Source: Actinoplanes ianthinogenes
GTDB lineage: Bacteria; Actinomycetota; Actinomycetes; Mycobacteriales; Micromonosporaceae
DNA length: 64,000 bases
NCBI RefSeq assembly: GCF_018324205.1
Contig: NZ_AP023356.1
Location: forward strand, 2,435,501 to 2,499,500
Direction of reading: 5' to 3'
Each line of letters opens with the position of its first letter. Position 1 is the stretch's first letter. Below, piece by piece: positions 27,069-34,534 of this stretch. Both the position numbers and the translations under genes were made by a program. The notes beneath the pieces were generated by a model. The model was not told the origin of the DNA. It made no database searches and saw nothing but the letters and a program-made list of their open reading frames with translations.

Positions 27069-27947
27069 TCAGCGACCCACCTGCCGCCGGTAATACTCGG
27101 TGTACTCGTCCAGCAGCGCCTCGACGTCGGCGGTCGCCGCCTGCTCGAGCCGCGCGAAGAGGTTCCGATACAGCCGGACGTCCGCCCGGCCCTGCACCGT
27201 CAACGAGGTGTTGAACAGGTCCATCATCACCACGCGGCTGTCGATCACCTCGAACGGGTGCAGGGCGAAGTCGGTGACGAAGGCACGTGCCGGCAGGATG
27301 CGGAAGCTGACGTTGGGCAGGGCGGCGACCTGCCGGATCTGCCGGATCTGCACCAGCATGTCCTCCGGAGTTCCCACGCCGGTCCCCAGCACCGACTCGG
27401 TGACGACGAACGAGAACGTCTTGCCGGGCACCCCGAGGATCTCCTGCCGGGCGATCCGCCGCGACACCGCGGCGAGCAGGTTCTGCCGGGTCTCCGGCGC
27501 CGTGGGGTCGGCCGCGCTCAGCGCGCCCAGGGTGGTGATCACTCCCCGGGCGTAGCTGCTCGTCTGCATGAGGCCGGGCACCAGGGCGGGATTGAAGATC
27601 CGGATCTCGGTGCTCTCCCGTTCGGCGCGGTGGATCGCGTCCTGCAGCTCCGGCAGGTCACGGGGCTCCGGCCGGAGGTCCGTCAGCAGCTGCTGGGCTC
27701 GTTCCGCCTGGGACACCAGCGCGTCGGCCCGGTCCTGCGGCAGCGCCATCGCACCGGCGAGCGCACGCACGTCCGCCGGGTCGGCGAGCGTCACACCCGT
27801 CTCCAGGCGGGAGATCTTGGCCTGGCTCATCCCCGCCCGCCGCGCGAGCTCCGAACCGGTCAGCCCGCTGCTCTTGCGGGCGGCGCGGAGAGCGAGGCCG
27901 AGCGCGCGTGGATCGGTGTCACCGGACGGGGCCAGGGGATCAGCCAT
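27069..27947 (-). CDS. XRE-family regulator with DUF5753 sensor domain
   Basis: A 292-aa protein: an N-terminal helix-turn-helix (ALRAARKSSGLTGSELARRAGMSQAKISRLE, described in two parts, residues about 20-50) and a DUF5753 ligand-binding-like C-terminal domain (FNPALVPGLMQTSSYARGVI; FVVTESVL; ending EYYRRQVGR). These WhiJ/BldB-network-type regulators are abundant in filamentous actinobacteria and are normally paired with a small partner gene, here the 81-aa protein 14 bp upstream on the same strand. Confidence 0.9.
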   Translation of the reverse strand: MADPLAPSGDTDPRALGLALRAARKSSGLTGSELARRAGMSQAKISRLETGVTLADPADVRALAGAMALPQDRADALVSQAERAQQLLTDLRPEPRDLPELQDAIHRAERESTEIRIFNPALVPGLMQTSSYARGVITTLGALSAADPTAPETRQNLLAAVSRRIARQEILGVPGKTFSFVVTESVLGTGVGTPEDMLVQIRQIRQVAALPNVSFRILPARAFVTDFALHPFEVIDSRVVMMDLFNTSLTVQGRADVRLYRNLFARLEQAATADVEALLDEYTEYYRRQVGR

Positions 27948-27961
27948 CGGCCGGCCCCCGG

Positions 27962-28207
27962 TCAGGCCACCCGGCGCGCCGCGTCCAGCAGGAGCTCCAG
28001 CGGGATCTCGACAAACGACTCCCCTTCCGGCAGATCGACACCGGCGACCCCGCCGGGGACCGCATAGCCTTGCACGACCAGCGAACCCTGCGCGGTCCGG
28101 TACACCGTCGGGCAGGTGCCGGTGGCACACACCCCGGCGATCATCTCCGCCTCGATCGGCTGCGGCCCAGAAGAGTCAGTCATTTCGCGAAAAGTCCCTA
28201 TTTCCAT
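27962..28207 (-). CDS. Small partner protein of the XRE regulator
   Basis: An 81-aa protein with the core GVCATGTCPTVYRT, then a beta stretch (QGSLVVQGYAV) and a C-terminal helix ELLLDAARRV. It occupies the position usually held by a DUF397 or similar small partner of XRE-DUF5753 regulators, but I do not see a DUF397 signature. A second in-frame ATG at 28183 is an equally possible start. The partnership is inferred from operon position. Confidence 0.65.
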   Translation of the reverse strand: MEIGTFREMTDSSGPQPIEAEMIAGVCATGTCPTVYRTAQGSLVVQGYAVPGGVAGVDLPEGESFVEIPLELLLDAARRVA

Positions 28208-28433
28208 GATCCGAAGTTACGACGTCTCTTCTGACAACGGGCCGGAATCGAAAACCACACGACAGTAGTCAGAATATTCACCCATCCGGGCGCTCCGCCA
28301 CCTGCCTCGTTGCCAGGTAGCAGATCATTCACGACGTTTGCCCTTTTCGCAATGGATGAATATTCGTTGATATGCAGCGGACGGTCGGCCGATATTCACA
28401 TCAGGAGCCCCCTTCGGCCCACCGGGAGTGATC

Positions 28434-28616
28434 ATGAACGCGGCCCTGCTCTACCTCGTGATCGCCGGCCTCAGCCTCGGCCTGGCCCTGCACTCGCTCA
28501 AGCAGGCGCTCGCCCCGCTCCGCGAGATCATCCGAGCGGCCACCGCGATCGCCGTCGTCGGCTTCTCCGTCGGCGCCGCCGTGGTCCTGATCATCGCCGC
28601 CGCACTGGCCTGGTGA
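28434..28616 (+). CDS. 60-aa two-helix membrane protein
   Basis: Two hydrophobic helices (residues about 3-20 and 38-59) joined by a charged amphipathic loop (KQALAPLREIIR). ATG at 28434 has GGGAG 5 bases upstream; a GTG two codons earlier is possible. No family recognised. The 220-bp upstream region carries three copies of an ATATTC element. Confidence 0.55.
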   Translation: MNAALLYLVIAGLSLGLALHSLKQALAPLREIIRAATAIAVVGFSVGAAVVLIIAAALAW

Positions 28617-28657
28617 GACATCCGATTGACCGGCCGCGCGCCGGGTACATCGGTGCC

Positions 28658-29095
28658 GTGGCAACCGTGACGCGTACCGTGAACGCCCCGCCCGCCCAGG
28701 TCTTCGCCATCCTCGCCGACGGCTGGTCGTACAGCGACTGGGTGGTCGGCACCACCCACATCCGCGACGTCGAGCAGGACTGGCCCGGCCCCGGTTCGAG
28801 ACTGCACCACAAGGTCGGCCCCTGGCCGTTCTCCCTGCACGACTCGTCGACCGTGCTGGAGTGCGTCCCGGACCGCGAGCTGAAGATCCGGGCCGGCCTC
28901 TGGCCGCTCGGCGAGGCCGTCGTCGACATCGTCCTGGAGCCGGAGTCCTCCGGCGGGACCCGAGTGGTGATGCACGAGGACTTCGAGTCCGGCCCGCTGC
29001 TCTGGATCCGCAACAAGGTCAACGACCTGCTGCTGCACCAGCGCAACGTCGAGGCGCTGCGCCGGCTCGCCGACCTGGCGGAGGCTCAGCGGTAG
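28658..29095 (+). CDS. SRPBCC-family protein
   Basis: A 145-aa START-like (polyketide cyclase/dehydrase type) protein. The opening VTRTVNAPPAQVFAILADGWSY and the beta-rich middle with the closing amphipathic helix (NKVNDLLLHQRNVEALRRLADL) fit the fold. These bind hydrophobic ligands in a helix-grip cavity; ligand unknown. GTG start at 28658. Its end overlaps the FAD oxidoreductase gene tail to tail by 10 bp. Confidence 0.85.
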   Translation: MATVTRTVNAPPAQVFAILADGWSYSDWVVGTTHIRDVEQDWPGPGSRLHHKVGPWPFSLHDSSTVLECVPDRELKIRAGLWPLGEAVVDIVLEPESSGGTRVVMHEDFESGPLLWIRNKVNDLLLHQRNVEALRRLADLAEAQR

Positions 29096-30675
29096 ATCAC
29101 CCGCTGGGCCCGCTCCACCAGCCCCCGGTACGCCGCACCGGTCAGCCCCCTGTCCCGGGCCAGTGCCGCCCGCGCCGCGTTGGCCCCGGGCGCCCCGTGC
29201 ACGCCACCACCCGGATGTGCCGACGAGCTGCTCAGATACAGCCGGTCCACCGGTGTGTCCGCCCGGCCCAGCCCGGGCACCGGCCGGAAGAACAGCTGCT
29301 GGAACGCCGCCGACGTCCCGCCCCCGAGCGCACCGCCGACCAGCGACGGGTTCTCCCGCTCCAGATCGCCGGGCGCGAACACGTGCCGCCCCACGACCCG
29401 GCTCCGGAACCCGGGCGCCTGCTCCTCGATCACCGCCTCGATCCGCTCGACGTGCGCCGCGATCTCGTCGGCCGGCCACTGCGCCCGATGCGGCAGATGG
29501 GTGTACGCCCAGGCCGTCTCGGTCCCGGCCGGTGACCGGCTCTGATCAGTCGTGGTCATCTGCCCGAGCAGCAGGAACGGATCCTCCGGCACCTCCCCGG
29601 TGGCGATCTTCCCGGAGTATCGCGTCAACCCGTTCAGGTCCGCGCCCAGGTGCACCGTCCCGGCCCCGCCGACCGCCGCGTTCTTCCACGGGATCGGCCC
29701 GTCCAGGGCCCAGTCCACCTTCACCGTCGCACCGTCCCACCGGAAGTGCGCCAGGTCCTCCACCATCCGCCCGGGCAGCCACCGCTCCCCGACCAGGTCC
29801 AGGAACAGCGCCGGCGCCGGCACGTCGGCCACCACCGCCCGGGTGGCCCGCCAGTCCCGCCCGTCCGCGGTCCGAACGCCCATCGCGCGCCCGCGCGCCA
29901 CCAGCACCCGGCGCACCGGCGCCCGATACACGATCTCCCCGCCGCGCGACCGCAGCCGCCGGACCAGGGCCGCGGTCAGCTCGCCCGCCCCACCGACCGG
30001 CGCCGGCCAGCCGACCTGCTGGCCGAGCATGGTGAGCAGCCAGCCGTACACCCCGCCGCCGGCCTCCTCCGGGGACAGGTCGGTGTGCAGAGCGCAACCG
30101 GCCAGCGCCACCCGGGCGCCCTCCCCGCTGAACAGCTCCGAGCCCAGCTCCCGCGCGGACAGCACCAGCCGCCGGCCCAGCCGGAGGGCGTCACCGGGGC
30201 CCAGCTGCCGGGCCAGGCCGAGACCGGCCCGGACCGGCGGGAACGGCCGCAGGATCACCTCCAGCATGCGGTCGGAGACGGCCGCCCAGTCCCGGTACGC
30301 GTTCCGCCACCGTTCGCCGTCCCCGGCCGCGAACGTCTCCATCGACGCCATGGTCTCCGCCAGGTCCCGGCTGATCGTCGCGGCCCGCCCGTCCGGGAGC
30401 AGGTGACTGAGCACGGCCGGGGCATGCGTCCAGGCCAGCCCGTGCCGGTCCAGTCCCAGCTCGCGCAGCACCGGCGAGGCGTAGCCCAGCGGATAGAACG
30501 CGCTGAACAGGTCGGACAGGTAGCCCGGCGCGGTCACCTCCCCGGAACGCACCGCACCGCCGGGCTCACCGGAGGTCTCCAGCACCCGCACCGTCCAGCC
30601 GGCGTCCGCCAGCAGGTTCGCCGCCACCAGCCCGTTGTGCCCGGCGCCGACGACAATCGCATCAACCGTGTCCAC
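29086..30675 (-). CDS. Phytoene-dehydrogenase-like FAD oxidoreductase
   Basis: A 529-aa flavoprotein of the NAD(P)/FAD amine-oxidase/CrtI-like superfamily. The dinucleotide motif DAIVVGAGHNGLVAANLLA is right at the N-terminus, and the C-terminal FAD motif reads LYLSSSSAHPGGGVHGAPGANAAR. Members act on isoprenoids or other lipids; no carotenoid cluster is adjacent. Start uncertain: GTG at 30675, 30684 or 30693 are in frame. I chose 30675 because relatives begin close to the D-A-I-V-V-G motif, although the spacing to a Shine-Dalgarno is poor. Confidence 0.85.
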   Translation of the reverse strand: MDTVDAIVVGAGHNGLVAANLLADAGWTVRVLETSGEPGGAVRSGEVTAPGYLSDLFSAFYPLGYASPVLRELGLDRHGLAWTHAPAVLSHLLPDGRAATISRDLAETMASMETFAAGDGERWRNAYRDWAAVSDRMLEVILRPFPPVRAGLGLARQLGPGDALRLGRRLVLSARELGSELFSGEGARVALAGCALHTDLSPEEAGGGVYGWLLTMLGQQVGWPAPVGGAGELTAALVRRLRSRGGEIVYRAPVRRVLVARGRAMGVRTADGRDWRATRAVVADVPAPALFLDLVGERWLPGRMVEDLAHFRWDGATVKVDWALDGPIPWKNAAVGGAGTVHLGADLNGLTRYSGKIATGEVPEDPFLLLGQMTTTDQSRSPAGTETAWAYTHLPHRAQWPADEIAAHVERIEAVIEEQAPGFRSRVVGRHVFAPGDLERENPSLVGGALGGGTSAAFQQLFFRPVPGLGRADTPVDRLYLSSSSAHPGGGVHGAPGANAARAALARDRGLTGAAYRGLVERAQRVIYR

Positions 30676-30727
30676 CTTCCGCACGTTAGCCACGTTTAGG
30701 CCCCAACCGCGAGGGCACCCCTGAATC

Positions 30728-31126
30728 ATGGAACGGGGAAACAGCAAGCACGGCGCGGTGCTGGACGAACAGATGGCCCAGGAGGTTCGGGGCATCTTCC
30801 GAGGTCCGGCCGGGTCACGCGCCGACGAGTCGCACACGCCCGAGCCGGCCGGTGAGGACCAGCCGCAAGTCACCGTGGCACCGAACGGAGACTTCGGCCG
30901 GGGCATCCCGAACGGCGTGGGCAGCGCCCAGGGCGAGGCGTTCAGCCGGTTCGGGAGTTTCCTGGGCCGGACCGCCTTCCCGGGCGACCGGTCCGCGCTG
31001 GACGCGTCGGCACGGGCCATGAACGCCCCGGACGAGGTGCTGCGACGGATCGCGGCGCTGCCCGGGGACAGGACGTTCGAGAACGCCGCCGAAGCGTGGC
31101 GAGCGAGTGAAGGAGGAACGGCGTGA
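30728..31126 (+). CDS. DUF2795-type protein
   Basis: A 132-aa hydrophilic protein. The start (MERGNSKHGAVLDEQMAQEV) and the C-terminal segment LGRTAFPGDRSALDASARAMNAPDEVLRRI followed by PGDRTFENAAEAW resemble the DUF2795 domain of small actinobacterial proteins. Function unknown. The stop overlaps the GTG of the next gene by 4 bp, so it is coupled to a SRPBCC protein. Confidence 0.7.
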   Translation: MERGNSKHGAVLDEQMAQEVRGIFRGPAGSRADESHTPEPAGEDQPQVTVAPNGDFGRGIPNGVGSAQGEAFSRFGSFLGRTAFPGDRSALDASARAMNAPDEVLRRIAALPGDRTFENAAEAWRASEGGTA

Positions 31127-31587
31127 GCACGGTCACCGAGTTCGTTGACGTCAACGTCCCGGTCCGCACCTGCTACGACCAGTGGACCCAGTTCGAGGAG
31201 TTCCCGCGCTTCATGGAGGGCGTGGAGGAGATCCAGCAGCTGGACGACACCCACATGCACTGGAAGACCAAGATCGCCGGGATCGAGCGCGAGTTCGACG
31301 CCCAGATCACCGAGCAACTCCCGGACGAGCGCGTCGCCTGGACCGCCACGGACGGCGAGAAGCAAGCGGGCGTGGTGACCTTCCACCGCCTGGACGACAC
31401 GCACACCCGGGTCACCGTGCAGCTCGACTTCGACCCGCAGGGCTTCGTCGAGACCGCCGGCGACAAGCTCGGCATGGTCGACCGCCGGGTCAAGGGCGAC
31501 CTGCACCGCTTCAAGGAGTTCATCGAGAGCCGCGGCGGCATCACCACCGGCGCCTGGCGCGGCAAGGTGGACCGCCCCGGAATCTGA
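31123..31587 (+). CDS. SRPBCC/cyclase-dehydrase family protein
   Basis: A 154-aa START-fold protein (STVTEFVDVNVPVRTCYDQW, FPRFMEGVEEI, WKTKIAGIEREFDA), typical of the polyketide cyclase/dehydrase family found in stress-related operons of actinobacteria. Ligand unknown. It starts with GTG inside the end of the DUF2795 gene and is followed by a hairpin terminator. Confidence 0.87.
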   Translation: MSTVTEFVDVNVPVRTCYDQWTQFEEFPRFMEGVEEIQQLDDTHMHWKTKIAGIEREFDAQITEQLPDERVAWTATDGEKQAGVVTFHRLDDTHTRVTVQLDFDPQGFVETAGDKLGMVDRRVKGDLHRFKEFIESRGGITTGAWRGKVDRPGI

Positions 31588-31601
31588 CCCACCGCAAGGT
31601 C

Positions 31602-31629
31602 ACGGCCGCTCTCCGGAGCGGCCGTTTCC
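31602..31629 (+). terminator. Rho-independent terminator after the SRPBCC gene
   Basis: A 9-bp ACGGCCGCT/AGCGGCCGT stem with a 6-nt loop followed by TTCC, 14 bases after the stop codon. Confidence 0.7.
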
Positions 31630-31712
31630 ATTCCCGAAACCCGATTACGGTACGGCCGCAGCACCCGCCCCGCGAATCGTTTCGGCCGTCCGTCACCGGG
31701 TACGCGAGGGTC

Positions 31713-31895
31713 ATGACCGAACAACCTGAAGGCGCCTGGCGCGACGAGGAGAAGCTCCCGCTCAGCGAGCTGAACCGCGCGATGGCCTCGTGGGACACCG
31801 ACGGCCAGAACGATCCCAGCGACAACGAAACCGGGCGGCAGCCCGACGATCGGGAAGCCCGTCCCAGCACCACCGGCCTGACCGGGCCCCAGTGA
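31713..31895 (+). CDS. Small acidic hypothetical protein
   Basis: A 60-aa hydrophilic, probably disordered protein (MTEQPEGAWRDEEKLPLSEL; Asp/Asn/Gly-rich second half). ATG at 31713 with a weak GAGGG nearby. No family recognised; its own short transcript is likely because a terminator precedes it. The 144 bases after it hold no supported gene. Confidence 0.45.
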   Translation: MTEQPEGAWRDEEKLPLSELNRAMASWDTDGQNDPSDNETGRQPDDREARPSTTGLTGPQ

Positions 31896-32039
31896 TGGAG
31901 ATGCCCGCCATCGGCCCGCCCCCTCCCACCGGCGCGCCCGATCACACGGTCTTCGCCGTCGTCCCGGCCGGGCGCACCCCGGGCCACGATGCCCGCCCCG
32001 GCTCGAGTTCGTGCGCCGGCGCGGCGGGCGGTGGCGGGC

Positions 32040-32894
32040 TCAGCCCCTGCGGTGGCGCACCGGCAGATGTCGCCGGAGGATCACACTGCCCAACCCGTCC
32101 GCCGCGCGGACCGCGTAGCGGTCGGCGGTCCGGCGCCACCCGGCCTCCTGGAGGATCGCGCCGCCCGGCGTGCCGTTGGTGGTGATCCACGGGGTGTCCA
32201 CCTCGCCGGCCCCACCGTCCAGCACGATCCGGAACGGCGCCGGCGTCCCGGCCGTGACGACCACCGTCCCCACCCCACCGGCGAAGGTCACCGGCACCGT
32301 GCCGGCCGGATCCGGCAGCCACATCTCGGCGAGTCCGGAGGCGCCGAGAACCACCCGGCTCACCCGGCCGCCACGCAGATTCAGCCGCTGCTCCCCGGCA
32401 CCGGCCGGCAGCCGGATGTCCCAGCGGACGTCCCGGTTCAGCACGATCCGGACCTCGTCGAGCCCGTCACTCCCGGTAGCCCGCAGCCGCACCGCGACCC
32501 GCTCGCCGCGCCGGACGACCACCGGCGCGACCCCGGCGTCCGGCGCCGAACTGACCCGATAGAGCAGCCCCGGCAACGCCGCCGTCTCCACCCGCACCAG
32601 GCTGGCCGCGTCGCTCACGGTCAGCCGCGCGCTGCCCCACCCCAGGCGCTCGCCGCCCCGATCCCGCCGGCCGCCGCCCCGATCCCGCCGCTCGCCGCCC
32701 GGATCCGGCCGGCCGGCGCCCGCATCCGGTAGCGGACCGGTCTGCACCCACTCGTGCCGGGCCGGCTCCGGCGCCGGAGGTGCCGCAACCCGCCCGGACT
32801 CCCGGAACGTCCACCCCAGCACCGCTCCCACCAGCACCAACACCCCGACCGCGGCGGAAATTGAGCGACTTCGACGCAATGCTGAGGGCACCAT
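32040..32894 (-). CDS. Membrane-anchored hypothetical protein
   Basis: A 284-aa protein with a signal-anchor (about residues 12-30, SISAAVGVLVLVGAVLGW), a Pro/Ala linker, a low-complexity charged stretch with repeated RRDRGG units (about residues 68-82), and a beta-rich extracytoplasmic domain from residue ~90. I do not recognise the domain. Short divergent spacing (64 bp) to the next membrane gene. Confidence 0.65.
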   Translation of the reverse strand: MVPSALRRSRSISAAVGVLVLVGAVLGWTFRESGRVAAPPAPEPARHEWVQTGPLPDAGAGRPDPGGERRDRGGGRRDRGGERLGWGSARLTVSDAASLVRVETAALPGLLYRVSSAPDAGVAPVVVRRGERVAVRLRATGSDGLDEVRIVLNRDVRWDIRLPAGAGEQRLNLRGGRVSRVVLGASGLAEMWLPDPAGTVPVTFAGGVGTVVVTAGTPAPFRIVLDGGAGEVDTPWITTNGTPGGAILQEAGWRRTADRYAVRAADGLGSVILRRHLPVRHRRG

Positions 32895-32958
32895 CGGACA
32901 ACGCAGAATCGGCCGAACGGGTGACGGCGATCCGGACTTATCGCGCCAGAATTTCCGG

Positions 32959-33168
32959 GTGCGATCTGCCGGATTCCTGTCTGAACGTCAGCGCCGCTTC
33001 GCGTGGCTGGGTTTCCTCCTGGCTGCCTTCCAGGCCCCGCTGGCCGCGAGGCTCATCGATGACGCCTCCTGGTTCTTCGCCGTCGTCGTAGCCCTGGTGG
33101 TCGCCACGGTCATCCTGGCCGACGACACCCAGCGCCGCCGCCCGAAGCCGGCCGACTACCCGGAGTAA
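32959..33168 (+). CDS. Small membrane protein
   Basis: A 69-aa protein with two hydrophobic segments (about residues 14-31 and 37-54) and a charged end (DDTQRRRPKPADYPE). GTG start. No family recognised. Confidence 0.5.
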   Translation: MRSAGFLSERQRRFAWLGFLLAAFQAPLAARLIDDASWFFAVVVALVVATVILADDTQRRRPKPADYPE

Positions 33169-33262
33169 CCCTCCACCCCGCCCAGCCGCACCCCGCCGCG
33201 GCCCTGCCGCGTGCCGCCCACCGCCGCGGCGGCTCGGTCTCCGTGTCCGATTCCGCCCAGCC

Positions 33263-33871
33263 TCAACCGGGCAGCGCCTCGTGGCCACGACGGCCGTGGG
33301 TGCGGCGGCGTTCCTTGAGTTCCGCCTCGTAAAGATGCCGCCGGCCGCCCGCGAGCTCGTCCCGGGCGTCCTGCTCCATCTGCCGGAACTCGCGGTAATA
33401 CCCGTCGTCGTACTCCTCGACGAGCTGGAACGTCCACCGCCCCGGCACCACGTTCCGCCCGATCAGCTCCCGCTCGATCCGTTCCGCGATCGCGGTGTGC
33501 CCACCCTGCATGAACAGCGAGACGGCCTCGTCCAGCATGAAGTCGGCCGTCCCGGTCAGCTGATGCATCGAGTACAGATGCCCCCGAACCCGCTCCACCG
33601 TCTCCAGGGCCTCACTCAACTTCCCCAACGCCTGCACCGTCACGTCGTCCAGCCCCGCCGGCCGCCGATGCCCCCGATCCGGCCCGCCGTCCCGGGCACC
33701 GAGCCCGCCGTCCCCCGCACCCGCGCCGCCGGACGCGCCGTTCCCTGCGCCCGGCCCGCGGTCCCCCGCACCCGCGCCGCCGGACGCGCCGTTCCCTGCG
33801 CCCGGCCCGCGGTTCCCCGCGCTCGCCCCGGCGTTCCCCGCCCCCGGTCCGCCGCTCGTCGCACTCGCCAT
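33263..33871 (-). CDS. Hypothetical protein with Gly/Ala repeat N-terminus
   Basis: A 202-aa protein. The first 75 residues are a Gly-Ala-Asn/Asp low-complexity region containing two copies of a 17-residue unit (GPGAGNGASGGAGAGDR). The remaining 125 residues are a conserved-looking helical domain (KLSEALETVERVRGHLYSMH; AERIERELIGRNVVPGRWTF; LVEEYDDGYY). I chose ATG 33871 because GAGAGGGGAGAGGG lies just upstream; an ATG 11 codons earlier is possible. Function unknown. Confidence 0.7.
   Translation of the reverse strand: MASATSGGPGAGNAGASAGNRGPGAGNGASGGAGAGDRGPGAGNGASGGAGAGDGGLGARDGGPDRGHRRPAGLDDVTVQALGKLSEALETVERVRGHLYSMHQLTGTADFMLDEAVSLFMQGGHTAIAERIERELIGRNVVPGRWTFQLVEEYDDGYYREFRQMEQDARDELAGGRRHLYEAELKERRRTHGRRGHEALPG
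33711..33812. repeat. Two tandem copies of a 51-bp repeat inside a gene
   Basis: Two adjacent, essentially identical 51-bp units (33711-33761 and 33762-33812) encode the 17-residue Gly/Ala unit on the minus strand. The repeat keeps frame, so copy number changes would only lengthen or shorten the linker. Confidence 0.85.
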
Positions 33872-33967
33872 CGCACCCTCTCCCCTCTCTCGGACCCCGC
33901 TCATACCCGCTTCGCGCGGCTCCGAACAGCGGCGAGTTCAACCGAGCTGCACCGTTAGGGAGAACCG

Positions 33968-34357
33968 TTGGCTACCTTGCGGTCTCTAACTTTTCTTCTC
34001 ATGAATGGTCTGTTCAGCAACGCCGCCGCCCGCGCCGCCCTCCGCTCCGCGCACGCCTCGCTCGCCGACCTCACCGCCGCCGTCGGGGTCAGCGGCCTCG
34101 CCGCCACCCAGTCCTCCCCCGGCCTTATGTCCGTGATCGACCAGCACGCCGCCGGCGTCCGGGACAGCCTCGACGCGGACACCCGCCCGCTGACCCCGAT
34201 CCTGCTCGCCGCTTACGCCGAGGGCGTCCGCGACGCGGCCTACCAGCACGGCTGGATCGCCCCCGAGGGCGAGATCGACTGGTCCGAGAACGACTGGGTC
34301 CTCCGCCGTCTCCTCGCGGTCTGCATGCTCGCCCGCACCCTGCCCACCCCGGCCTGA
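33968..34357 (+). CDS. Conserved-looking small cytoplasmic protein
   Basis: A 129-aa mostly helical protein (ARAALRSAHASLADLTAAVG; LLAAYAEGVRDAAYQHGW; DWVLRRLLAVCMLA). I do not assign a function. TTG at 33968 has AGGGAGA upstream and is preferred; ATG at 34001 would remove 11 residues but has no Shine-Dalgarno. Confidence 0.6.
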   Translation: MATLRSLTFLLMNGLFSNAAARAALRSAHASLADLTAAVGVSGLAATQSSPGLMSVIDQHAAGVRDSLDADTRPLTPILLAAYAEGVRDAAYQHGWIAPEGEIDWSENDWVLRRLLAVCMLARTLPTPA

Positions 34358-34482
34358 CCGGCCCGGCCGCTTCCGCCAGACCTTTCACCAGCCCTGCCGA
34401 CGGCGAACCCGGCACGGGCCGGCCAACCGATCACCCGGCCGAACCACCGGTCTGATCAGCCACGACCAGCCCGAAGCCCACA

Positions 34483-34511
34483 GGGCCGGCACCGCACCGC
34501 GGTGCCGGCCC
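34483..34511. terminator. Bidirectional hairpin terminator
   Basis: A perfect 13-bp GGGCCGGCACCGC/GCGGTGCCGGCCC stem with a 3-nt loop between two convergent genes. Confidence 0.8.
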
Positions 34512-34534
34512 CTCGCGTTCCCCGGCAGTCCGCG

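Noticed and set aside
32040..32300. Plus-strand open frame starting MEMPAIGPPPP around 31893
   Set aside because: It runs antisense into the membrane-anchored hypothetical gene and is Pro/Gly low complexity without support.
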